Origin: Monosiga brevicollis MX1 | Lineage: Eukaryota; Opisthokonta; Choanoflagellata; Craspedida; Salpingoecidae | Direction: 5' to 3' | Assembly (NCBI RefSeq): GCF_000002865.3 | Contig: NW_001865045.1 | Location: forward strand, 1,252,135 to 1,300,515 | Length of the DNA stretch: 48,381 nt | Shown: piece after piece, positions 27,010 through 34,700 of the stretch | Layout: the number at the start of each line of letters is the position of its first letter | Position numbering within the stretch: the stretch's first letter is position 1 | Notes under the pieces: generated by a model | The model's database searches: none | What the model was told of the DNA's origin: nothing | What the model saw: the letters and a program-made list of their open reading frames with translations, nothing else | Translations under genes and position numbers: made by a program

Positions 27010-27662
27010 CGTGGAACCAAGCAACAGACCAGGTTTCTAGGGACTCTGGGCGAAGCATCTGGTCTTCTTGAGCTGATGCACATGAGCAGGAAGCGGGTCA
27101 GTTGGCTTGCTGCTCAAACACAATACCATGCTTCAGGAAGGCGCTCGGGGCGTACCATGGCTGGCAACATGCACTTGGGTGACATTGATGGCCAGGACGC
27201 TGGGGTGAGAAGTTGCGCAGTCCAGGTTGTCCAAGTCAAGTTGGGCTTGAGCCTTGGAGTCTAGTGTCGTCAGCTCAAACTATATATCCGGATATGAATC
27301 AATGATTAAAAAGAAAAGGTGTAGGCAACAGTGACAGAACACAGGACGTGGAAGGCGGATTGAAGCGGAACTGACTTCATAGGTCAGAGATTGGTAGCCT
27401 GAAAAGTAGTCGGTGGAGCGCTGGGATGAATCGGCCCACCACCTTGCAGTCGAGGCACCGCTAAAGAGAATCAAGCCGAGGTTCCGCCAGAACCAGCCAA
27501 GAAAGCCATGAAAACTTCCGGCCGAAAGTCACGTGTCGCTTCAACCAGTGCATAATGAACGAACCGAAAGAAGTAGCGCGTATTCGGACTCCATGTCAGC
27601 TTGGCTGTGGTGGTGCTGGTGATGGCCAGCACAAGGGCCACCGCCAACGCCAGCGGCGTCAT
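1360..27662 (-). CDS. Giant membrane-anchored multidomain protein with vitellogenin-like N-terminus, cadherin-like and cysteine-rich repeats, 3 TM and C2H2 tail
   Basis: One spliced gene of about 7,600 residues. It starts at 27662 with a signal peptide (core LALAVALVLAI, cut near A20). Exons read from the 3' end: 1360-1428, 1538-4072, 4166-4326, 4496-4861, 4974-5267, 5381-5426, 5523-12528, 12671-12839, 12920-13122, 13211-16607, 16813-19076, 19174-19303, 19391-19993, 20064-20625, 20706-20987, 21107-21268, 21380-21495, 21533-21629, 21696-21742, 21810-21908, 22033-22085, 22183 to about 25303, then about ten small 5' exons up to 27662. Every junction from 22183 to the stop is in phase, 6,219 residues. 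Repeats often straddle exons (D-T-T-P-P is created by splicing 19391 to 19303), which argues for one gene. Expected topology: ectodomain outside, short tail inside. Function is not established; adhesion or lipid/matrix binding is a family-based guess. The exon edges upstream of 25303 are approximate. Confidence 0.72.
1978..2056 (-). other. Cytoplasmic C2H2 zinc-finger-like motif in the giant minus-strand protein
   Basis: Downstream of the third membrane helix the protein reads FFCEPCHVVYPTVSALAAHL, followed by RFVH. This gives exact C-x2-C-x12-H-x4-H spacing with the hydrophobic positions expected of a C2H2 finger. The flanks are helical and Ala/Gln/Arg-rich, and a Ser-rich stretch follows. 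It is a single finger, so DNA binding is unlikely on its own; protein or RNA contact is possible. Confidence 0.6.
2190..2525 (-). other. Three predicted transmembrane helices
   Basis: Three hydrophobic segments follow the last extracellular cadherin-type repeats: about 2463-2525 (FNILLILVLAVAVGG, then RAIYRYY), about 2280-2352 (WLIVFVGAVLLTLLLVSIF) and about 2190-2265 (MAVLVPVTAVVIILVLAHYL). Positive residues (R, K) follow the first. With a cleaved signal peptide at the N-terminus, an odd number of helices puts the C-terminal zinc-finger tail in the cytoplasm. Confidence 0.75.
2600..4072 (-). other. Membrane-proximal tandem cadherin-type repeats
   Basis: The segment shows the hallmarks of tandem cadherin/VCBS-type repeats: an E-D-D entry near 3690, D-P-D-G-D, and an N-G-A-D-A-V-T-F strand, closed by QVNDRPEL (about 3395-3425) and EVNDAPV (about 2960-2985). 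The V-N-D-x-P linkers mark two repeat boundaries. Such folds usually bind calcium between repeats and act as spacers or adhesion modules. N-glycosylation sequons are frequent, consistent with an extracellular location. Confidence 0.6.
4363..4436. repeat. Poly-A/AAAAC low-complexity tract inside an intron
   Basis: This A-rich run, read as T-rich on the coding strand, lies in the intron 4327-4495 just upstream of the acceptor at 4327. It serves as an oversized polypyrimidine tract for the minus-strand gene. Apparent reading frames through it are artefacts. Confidence 0.8.
6130..6890 (-). other. Furin-like / growth-factor-receptor cysteine-rich repeats, block 2, with Thr-rich linker
   Basis: Repeats carry the consensus C-x2-C-H-x2-C-x4-C-x-G-P-x3-(D/E)-C seen in furin-like repeats: CHHTCLSGCSGLSASDC, CHEQCASALSCSGPTPYDC and CHENCLYGCSGPTKTEC. 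Between the first and second units a Ser/Thr run (about 6655-6720) encoded by a GTT-type microsatellite resembles a mucin-like O-glycosylated linker. Furin-like repeats are disulphide-rich extracellular spacers found in receptors and proprotein convertases. Confidence 0.75.
8330..9080 (-). other. Cadherin-like beta-sandwich repeats (PF12733 type)
   Basis: Two to three consecutive units of about 90 residues show the pattern L-x2-L-x-V-x-S..., internal Y-x-I/V-x-L, then V-x-A-x-D and a terminal Y-T-L-F-L-T-R or similar: VISVQAEDLTVPPRSYTLFL, and a second ending in TVTAWAQDGVTSSVSTLFVQ. This matches the cadherin-like beta-sandwich family found in bacterial and eukaryotic surface proteins. Assignment is by motif only. 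Confidence 0.5.
9690..10620 (-). other. Furin-like cysteine-rich repeats, block 1
   Basis: At least five units follow one another with C-H-x2-C-x3-C-x-G-P spacing: CHAQCADNCYGPFADQC, CDLSCDGSCSGPTQWEC, CHEQCLDGCTGPLASDC and CHERCDGLCTGPDEDQC. Short C-P-x-G-x-Y (CPNGTYASAEGVC) hairpins separate them. This is the typical furin-like/GFR repeat fold. One unit carries a longer insertion with extra Cys (about 10080-10180). Confidence 0.8.
13211..16607 (-). other. Second run of cadherin-like beta-sandwich and FN3-like repeats
   Basis: The exon encodes repeats ending in phrases like LTVVVQAEDGSTQQEMVYGL and SLAVTSQAGNSESYRIVFNL, the same strand pattern as in 8330-9080. They give way near 14100-13250 to D-x-I-P-P repeats (DAIPPTPPTE). 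It splices in phase to 16813 upstream and 13122 downstream. Confidence 0.55.
16813..20987 (-). other. D-x-T-P-P / FN3-like repeat run in the giant minus-strand gene
   Basis: Exons 16813-19076, 19174-19303, 19391-19993, 20064-20625 and 20706-20987 encode repeats of about 110-150 residues. Each ends with a strand like VRATNGAGISTVAFTDGL followed by I-I-D-A-T-P-P. Other closings are DVTPPTI, DTTPP, DLTPPEPP, DITPPIL and DSSPPVI. A mid-repeat W-x-D/G-x-G-T or V-A-L-G-x2-P element recurs. The form suggests immunoglobulin/FN3-like sandwiches; binding partners are unknown. The same family fills the divergent plus-strand gene. Confidence 0.65.
21496..21532 (-). other. Candidate 37-nt intron
   Basis: Phase requires a shift between the beta-strand segment ending LPISRPTQLF (exon 21533-21629) and the following GTTHVARLALGQ segment (exon 21380-21495). 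A GTATCC donor and a TTGTCAG acceptor exactly 37 nt apart supply it, and all flanking junctions then stay in phase. A sequence error is the alternative explanation. Confidence 0.4.
22225..22440 (-). other. Basic clusters resembling proprotein-convertase cleavage sites
   Basis: Just after the M23-like module the protein carries RAKRRVKKTFRHRRSA (about 22395-22445) and, 60 residues on, GPQRQRRALSC (about 22228-22260). Both fit R-x-K/R-R. A third site, DARRRRDATVQN, lies at about 4765-4800. Such sites in a secreted precursor suggest processing into non-covalent or disulphide-linked chains, as known for vitellogenins and lipophorins. Processing itself is inference. Confidence 0.45.
22570..23100 (-). 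other. Degenerate M23/LECT2-like metallopeptidase-fold module
   Basis: The order CGSGEYPAK, a Cys-containing segment, APYDGRIIDV, a K-G-Y-R-V-R-A-G turn, then CGRFVHFAA and DPLDPRRFLP follows the layout of the lysostaphin/M23 fold, most like the LECT2 branch (APFDG-type turn, H-x-H strand, D-P-x2-Y/F-L end). The zinc ligands look incomplete: the final H-x-H is F-V-H and no clear H-x3-D is visible, so a non-catalytic binding module is more likely. A basic Lys/Ser-rich insertion separates its two halves. Recognition is by motif order only. Confidence 0.4.
23150..24250 (-). other. Amphipathic beta segment followed by a long helical region
   Basis: After a beta-rich stretch (GALTIDLNLKLSYGY, then GECKAYFQVGFFGINVNVL) the protein becomes largely alpha-helical with regular Leu/Ile/Val spacing (IKDFNKLMDVIDDLGAG, IFSEIQQVQLAISNITTAFF), about 300 residues without Pro-rich linkers. 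A second beta unit, GECMALCGGLTLRGTIADIR, recurs downstream at 21533-21629 and looks homologous to the first. In large lipid-transfer proteins amphipathic beta sheets line the lipid cavity; a similar role here is inference. Confidence 0.45.
26218..26352. repeat. GAGAGG/GAGACC hexamer-type microsatellite in an intron
   Basis: Purine-rich on the plus strand, hence CT-rich on the coding strand, ending in several GAGACC hexamers. It lies between exons of the minus-strand gene, just upstream of the acceptor near 26187, and acts as an extended polypyrimidine tract. The long frames crossing it have repeat-only products and are not genes. Confidence 0.85.
26937..27006. repeat. (GA)n microsatellite in an intron
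   Basis: A near-perfect GA dinucleotide run, (CT)n on the coding strand, lying about 60 nt upstream of the acceptor that opens the exon ending near 26878. It probably varies in length between isolates. Confidence 0.9.
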
Positions 27663-28086
27663 GGTGGAGCACGTTTACGCCAAGGCAATGCCTCGGGTCG
27701 TGATAAAGCTGTAGCTGGCGGCAGGCGGCCTCTCTCGCAGCGCAGACATGTGATGCAACAAAGCCAACAGCCCAGTCGAAAGTGGTCCAGAGGGAGACGC
27801 CATACATTGAAAAAGAAGCGTGAGCAACCAGAAAAAAAAAAAAAAACAGAGAAGCAGGAACGCCGCCAAACGACGTCGAGGGGCGGCGGTCAGGTCGGTC
27901 GTGAGACGACTTGTGAGCTTTCGAAAAAAAAAAAAAAAATAAAAGACGTCAAAGGTCGTGTCGTGAGGAGAGAGAAGATAACAGAAAGGGAAGAACAAAA
28001 GACGAGTTACAAAAACCGCACGAATCGACGCCTTATGAAACACAAGTGTCCACAAACTGATCAGCCTTGAACTGACAAAAGCATAC

Positions 28087-28149
28087 CAGAATAATATCTT
28101 TGTCGGGGTAGCGAAACTCCCCGGCCAAGTTTTGTGGGTCCAAAGGCAT
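28087..28149 (-). other. Candidate short first exon (21 codons)
   Basis: On the minus strand an ATG at 28149 opens exactly 21 codons (MPLDPQNLAGEFRYPDKDII, then L) before a GTATGC donor at 28086-28081. No in-phase acceptor leading to the signal-peptide start at 27662 was found, so it may be an alternative leader, a tiny separate gene or chance. Confidence 0.2.
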
Positions 28150-28254
28150 CAAAGTTCAAAAGCAAGGTGTGAATAAATTTTCGAAGGAGCTTGCCATCGG
28201 CCATTAGGTTTTTGTCATGACTCTCGCGATTTCGGTCCCAACCGCTCGGAACCG

Positions 28255-28283
28255 CCCATCACATTCTCGAGTCATGTGATGGG
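28255..28283. promoter_or_regulatory. Perfect inverted repeat with 10-bp arms in the divergent promoter
   Basis: The arm CCCATCACAT (28255-28264) and its exact reverse complement ATGTGATGGG (28274-28283) flank a 9-nt spacer. The dyad lies about 600 bp from the minus start and 490 bp from the plus start. A dimeric transcription-factor site is the natural reading; a chance hairpin is possible. A short direct repeat of AACCG lies just to its left. Confidence 0.45.
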
Positions 28284-28774
28284 CAGGCAAAGTTGTTCGT
28301 CACGCCACATCTGCCGAACCACCCCCCAAGACATCGTCCGCCCCTGCCTTGACATGTAAAGCTCGATCACCCTTTGGCTAGGTTGTCGCCTTCCCACCTC
28401 TCCCGCGCGTATTGCCACAAGCAACTTGAACGGAAAGGGCACGTGTATGATATGTCATGATGTTCGCAGCCCATTGATTTCACCCTAAAAAGGAGAGACA
28501 AAACAACCATTGCTTTTGTTGGCTCACAAGCGTTCGCCACGCCCCTTTCCCATTTTGTGGACTTGTGCCTTGAGGTCAGAGGGAATGTGCACTTTTTTCT
28601 TCAAAGCCTTTTTGCTGCGCACTGCACGGCATCACCTGATACCTTGAACATTGGCCACCCGCCGGTGGTGGTGCGCCTCTTTTTGAACCGCATGTGTCGT
28701 GCTTGTAGTGCTTGAAGCCGTGCGCGGTCTGGTGGTCGCGTCGTGGCGTTGCGGGGCCCCACCTCCGGAGCAGC

Positions 28775-31700
28775 ATGGCCATTGTGCGTCCCGGTGGCCA
28801 ATGGCTGCTGCCACTCTTGGTCGCCGTGCTATGTGCGTTGTCTCAAACCTTCGCGTGGTCCACGCAGCCCAAGCTTTCGCCGAATGGCAACGCCGCTCAC
28901 GACCCGAAGATATTAAATCAGAATGACGATTCGAACGCAAACCAAAGCCAACACAGGTTCCGCGTGGCTCGCCAACAGCTGAACGAGTTAATGCAGCCTC
29001 TTTCCTTGCAAACCTTTTTTCATGATTATTTTCAGAAGGCCCACGTCGTGGCTCATGCCACAGGGCCGGTCAACCCAGACTTCATCGTGGCTGACCCCAA
29101 TGCTTCATGGGCTGAGACGGCCGAAGCTGTTCTCAACCCTCTATTGAATCGTTCCGACGATGAGCTCAGTCTGCTATTCAAGATGAGCGCTATTCAACTC
29201 CGTGACGCCAACGCTTCTGCCGTCTCTTCTCATAATTTGACAACGGTAGACCTTAAACATCTTCTTGTTGACCAAGGCTATAGCATCGTTTATCGCAATG
29301 AGCACAATCGCGAAGAAGACCTGTACCAACGAAACCTACTTGCCAATAGCGTGACGTCTCTTGTTCTTCTTCAGCCGACTCTTCATTATTATCTTAGTGG
29401 ACCCCACGCCAAGGCTTTGCCTGCGCACACCGACCGTAGCGAGTAAGATGTTGTGCGGAACCGGGTTGCTCATGCCAAACTTGGTCTCCTCGCTAATTCA
29501 CGCTTTGTTGGCATGTCGTCTTTTTTATTTCTTTTTTTTTTTGTTCGATCAGCATCTTTGTCTTTCAACTTGCAGGGACGAAGCACTGGACAATTTGCTC
29601 GGTTCCTCTTCCTGATGCCTCATGGACGCCAGCTGAATGGGCTCAACAGCAAGAAGTGAATGCCAAACAGTCGATGGGTACGTTGGGCGAGCATCGAGGC
29701 ACAAGGGATACAGCCTTGCCAATAACAAATCTCTGCGGGCCGGACGTAGGTTGCCGCAACCCAAAAGAAGCAGAGTTGAATGGATTGGAATGTGAGCACC
29801 ACGTTCTTCGCGCTGGAGACTGGCTGTACATGCCAAAAGGTATGAAAGGCTTGCCTTCTTTGCTGTCAACTCTATCTCTGTACTGCTTCTAATGCAGATG
29901 ATTGCCCGAGAAGGTACGGTTCATTTCGCGCAGACCATGGATGACTTTTCCCTGCATGCCACTGTGGGCTTCAGTCCTTCCTCTTCCTGGATCAACTTTC
30001 TTGAGGCCATATGTCTGGAGGGCCCGCCTGTGGCCGTTTCCTGCACTGAATTTCGAGCCGTACTTACGGCACTGCACACAAGCCGCCACTTCCTCTGGCT
30101 CTCGATGTTAGCCACCGTCACGTCAAGCACTGCACCTGCCAGCGCCCAAGCTGTTTCACCCGACGAAGTGATTTTGGGACTTCAAACTGCCACTCTGGCT
30201 CGTTTTGCATCACTGCAGTCCTTGCATCTGCCCCTTGATGTGTTGAATCGGACGTTCTTTTACCAGGCTAAAGAAGACTGGCTCAAGTCCATCCGCACAC
30301 TCTCCCGCTCGCTGAATCAGATATTTCCCCAAGCTTTCTCCACGTTCCACAAGAAGGACGTTCAGGAAACAGAGGATCACGCTCCGCTCGAAGTGCATCG
30401 TCACAGACGAGATGACGTGTGTTTATCTGATCTTAGTTGCCAGACATGTGAGCCTGACACCTGTCACACTAAGGACTGTGAAGAAGGTAAGGTAGTACAT
30501 TGCTACCAACGTCTTTCGTCACTGTCATCTCATCTATCTCTTTTCTGCCTAGGCTGTGACGACGGTTGCTATTACGACTGGAACGAATTTGCTATCATTT
30601 GCACTACGTCTTGTGATGACTTTTGCACTGTCAGTATCAGCTTTGGTTCTATCTTTGATAAAAAAACATCGTAATCATTGAACAAACATGTTGTTTGCTA
30701 CTGCAGTGTGTGTGTTACGAAGGCTGTTATGCCTACCCTGGGAACTATAACCCAACACTCCTGACTTGTGAACCATGTCGGCGCGGTAAAGTACAACCCA
30801 ATCAGGCGCACGTCGATCATTGCACTCCCTGCGAAGTCGGTAAGCTCCTCCTTCCTTTTACTGATTCCCGTCTCTTTTTTTTTTTTTTTTTTTTTTTAAA
30901 AAAAAACAAAAAACTTGACACGCGGCGCAATGAACCGTCTTTTGCTTTTTTTTTGTAGGAAAATATGCGGACGTAGAGGGGCTCGCTTCGTAAGCTGGGT
31001 CCCTTGACACTTGGCTCGTCTGCACAATAGCGTGCCGTTTTCTCATGACATCCCTGATATTCCCAGCTGCAAGGATTGTGAACCTGGAAAGTATGCTGAC
31101 TGGACAGGGAGCGAAACCTGCAAGGCACGTATGCCCATGGCAATCATGTGCCAACCCGTACTTTTGGCTGGGGTTTGCAGCGTTGTTTTGTCTCTCATTC
31201 ATCGAGTTGGGATGCTCAAGCTCAAACTCAACAATCTGTAATTATGTAGAACTGCCCCGGCGGCCAATACAGCATAGGTGGCACCCAATTTTGCTTTGCA
31301 TGTCCTGCTGGGACTTACTCGACAGGAAGCGCAGCAGTTTGCACCGATTGCCCCCCAGGCACAACCAATCCTGCAACCGGGAAACATGAGTGGTGAGTGC
31401 GATTATTTTGTGGCAAAAAGCGTGATCGGTTCCTTGTAATGGCGCACAGTACTTGCCTTGTCTCACGCCAACTTTCCATGCCTCAGCTCCACGTGTAAAC
31501 CCAATCACCTCATGCCGTTTCAGGGATTCCCTCATAGTTCTTGCTGGAAGAGGTAACCGTTTGGGTCTTTTCTGCATCGTCTGTGTTTTACTGATCCTGG
31601 TGTCTCACGCTCGTTTCGTATGGTACCATTGTGGAACGCAGCTATGGTATTCCCGAAAGCGGGTGGTGCACATTTTCGGGCCAGCTTTGCAACTGCCAGG

Positions 31701-34700
31701 CATCACATCTCAATCAAGGGTCCAGGGTGATTGAGTTTGACGACGTGGATGGTGGTCGTTGCAACCGCATCATAACCGACCCGAAGGTCTATGGCATCAC
31801 TCTCAGTATGTTCGGCAAATCCCATTATTCTGTCTCCCACGTGGCCTGCAAGGATTTCGAGTGTACCAATCAAGACGTACAGCGTCATGATGCAGCCGAG
31901 GAATACTTGACTCCAGCTTACAGCAAAATCTCCACGGTACGAGTCACGATCCCATCGCAAAAGCCTTTCGTTGAGTTTGAATTTCTCCACTGATGAACAT
32001 GAATGTGATGTCGTTTTGGCCTCGTAGACTGAGTCCGTTGCGATTGAGTACAGCTATCAGATTTCCAACAATGCCTTCGTGTTGCAACACACCGTTTCTA
32101 ATGCCAACCGTAATGCAGAGTGGCCATATCAGGGCCACGGCGGCCTGATCTGGCCATCGTCACGCCTTCGGTTCTCCAGCACTGACGTCCCCAATCTGGA
32201 CTTGTCAACGTCAGGCGAAACTTGCAACAAGGGAGAAAACAGCCAGTGGGAAGTGATGACTTGCACGGCAACTACAGACATCTTGGTGCAACACGGTCAC
32301 AAGTTCCGACTCTCATTTTTTGCCAGCAACCAGGGTCGATGGGATTACATCAAGCCGTCTTCAATCTACAATAGGGTTTGGAGTGCGCGAAATGCAGAGG
32401 CAGAAACATATCCAGTTGACTCGGTCTATCTTCCAGGCAAGACCACACACATGACATACACGGCTGAGCTGGACTTTGTTTCGCCTTGGCATTGTAGTGT
32501 TGGACCGACGCTAGGGCAGCGAAGCGGAGCAGCTCCATTCGCACAGGAACTCAGCATCGTGGATGACGAAGGTTGCAGCGATTGGAAAAGTGCTGATAGT
32601 ATTCTTCACTTTCCTGCTGGGAGGCGCTTCATCAACAACGTGGCAGATCTGTGTGTGTGGACAACCTCTGGTTGGCGCTCATCGGGACACGTCATCTCGG
32701 ACTTGGAACTCACCGCCTTCTCCTCTTCCAAAGTGGGAAATGCGATGACGGCTCGTCGGGGGGCTGATGACTCCAAAGCCTTGGCAATATTGGGCGTGCA
32801 AGCTGATTCAGCCGACAATTTCCAGTTGAGCTTTAGCCACAGCGTTATGTCACAAGTATTGACCGGTGCCGCTATTTTAGCCGTCATTGTTGAGCTTTCA
32901 GTGATGGATGTAGGTCAAACCAATGTGATGATCGCTCGACGTGCACCAGTGTACTTTGACCCTGACGTGCCCATGGTGCAGCTGGCCTGCACAATCAATT
33001 GTGTCAGCGTACCCAGTGCTCTGATGTCTGACAGCAGCGCAGAGCAAAATCAGCATCACTTTTATACCAGCCTGTCGGTCACCAAAATTCGTGCCTACAT
33101 TGACCGCACCATCTTCAGTTGCCCCAAGGTGGCTAGTCTAGAGATGGAGTTGGAAATTCATCCGGCGTTTACGGATACGCCTTCTTGGAGCGGTAGCGCG
33201 TATGACAGCGATCATGACGCCCTCATGTTTGAAACTTGGCAAGGTATCGACCGTTTCAAGGGTCAGATTGTGCGTTTGCGTCGATGGGACGGCGCTGATG
33301 AGACAGCTGAATCCGAATGGAAAGACCTAGGTCAGAATCCAGACTATGAGTTTTCTGTGGAACTCGTATCTGGGTACGAGTACTTAGTGGCTTTCGAAGC
33401 TTGGACGCCAATTGCTGTGGAGCATGACATGGTGCCAGGCACGGCTAAGCGTGCAAATCAGGTCGGCACCACCGACAAACGTCTTCGTGTGGATCACACA
33501 GCGCCTGTCGGTGACACGCCCGACGTTGTGTTGGAAGTGGGTGGCGTCATCACGGTGCTCGAGGAATTTTTGGCTGCCAACTCAGACGTCGATGGCGCTC
33601 TCAAGGGCCTGCCCGCCGTCCAGGCGCGGGGAACCACGCCCTTGTTCTTCATCATTGACCACGACCTGCAACATGTCGAGCTTACCTTCAGCTTGTTGGA
33701 CGAGGAGAGTGGCCTTCGGGCCATTGACGTGCGCACATATCAACTTGACCTACACTCCACTGCTGCGCAACTGATACACGAGCGTGCCGTTGGCATTACG
33801 CGCTTTGTACGCAACGCCGATACGTCTGCATCCTGCGACGCGAGTAGTGCTTTTTCCTGGTATGCGTCGACGCGAGATCGCGACGTCACTCATGCAGCCC
33901 ACGGAAGTTCAGGCTGCCGATGCACAGCGTACGATCCCGCGGGCAACTTCGACCACTGCTACCGTCAGCACATGTACCTCGATGGCAACAACCATTACTC
34001 AAGCGACTACACGCCCGTGCCAGCGGCTCAGCTCTACTTGATCCAGGTGGAGAGCGAGAATCATGCAGGCATCACCACGACGCTCGAAGCGATGCTTCGC
34101 GTCGATTCAACCCCACCCGATGTAACGCACGCACACGTGCAAGATAGTGCTTCCCTTGGGCAGCTCGACATTGATTTCATGCAAGTGGGCACGGGCAACC
34201 AGGTGACCCTTCACGCAAGCTTTACCGGGTTTGTTGACTTAGAAAGTGAAGTGCGAAACTATTTGATTGCTTTTACCGACAAGTGCCTCACTCTTGAGGA
34301 CTATTGCGGCAAGAATAATATTGATTCTGCTCATGGAAACGCCTGTTACCTGTCACCTGTGGACGAGGCGCAGTGGCTTGCCGCAGCGCCTGTCCGTGCG
34401 CTCTTCAAAGCCAACGTGCACAGCCAGACAGTCACAGTGGATAGCAATACGAAGCGAATCTACGCAAATGTTATGGCTCAGAACAACGCCCTGTTGTACT
34501 CGGCCATCCAATGCTCGGACGGCGTAGGCTTTGACCGTACCCCTCCAACCGCCTCCAATCTGGCCATCACGGGAGCGGCCATTCGCCCAGGCATCGTGAC
34601 CTCTCACGACGGCTCTGCTCAGTATTACATATCCAAGTGGGGTGTGCTACAGCCTTTGCCGCAAGCATGTGGTGGCAACTTTCCAGCGCTTTCTCCCAAC

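Larger units (their letters stand above)
24600..27662 (-). other. Vitellogenin/large-lipid-transfer-protein N-terminal-like module (LPD_N)
   Basis: The 5' exons encode, in order, a signal peptide, a strand-rich region (FELTTLDSKAQAQLDLDNLD; CEDGRVARVYYEP; YRTSVNDEGYHHECRLEN), then an alpha-helical superhelix (LALGAVLSRFPAEEA; VLAALGNTRHQRGNDALIRH; IRHYAIASLAQLKDPAGMST; HRIAALRSHIM). The G-x-V-x2-I/V-Y strand, the Y-x-V-x-E-D-x-G-x-C element and the A-L-G-N helix repeat are recognisable features of vitellogenin, MTP and apolipoprotein B N-terminal domains. Exon edges in 25300-27660 are approximate: about 25383-25436, 25733-25832, 25906-25984, 26076-26186, 26375-26449, 26550-26655, 26705-26878, 27166-27281, 27389-27465 and 27540-27662. 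Two junctions (near 26878 and 25436) did not resolve in phase by eye. Confidence 0.55.
27663..28774. promoter_or_regulatory. Divergent promoter region between the two giant genes
   Basis: The two start codons (27662 minus, 28775 plus) face away from each other across 1,112 bp. The half nearest the minus gene holds poly-A runs (27834-27846, 27925-27939) and no convincing coding. The plus-side half contains the inverted repeat at 28255-28283 and CT-rich stretches, with a likely 5' leader before 28775. No clear TATA box was recognised. Shared control of both genes is inference from the layout. Confidence 0.5.

Noticed and set aside
26131-27264. Long frames on both strands rich in Glu-Arg/Thr-Glu or Leu-Ser repeats
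   Set aside because: They are translations of GA/CT microsatellites in introns, with no other support.
27675-28055. Minus-strand frame with a hydrophobic FLLLCFFFFFWLLTLLF stretch, a possible signal anchor upstream of 27662
   Set aside because: The hydrophobicity comes from a poly-A/T run, and no splice to the signal-peptide exon was found.
29436-29575. Use of the donor at 29436 with the acceptor at 29575
   Set aside because: It is in phase but deletes the D-I-F-V-F-Q-L-A-G strand that every Cupin_4 domain needs; the pair 29442/29553 restores it.
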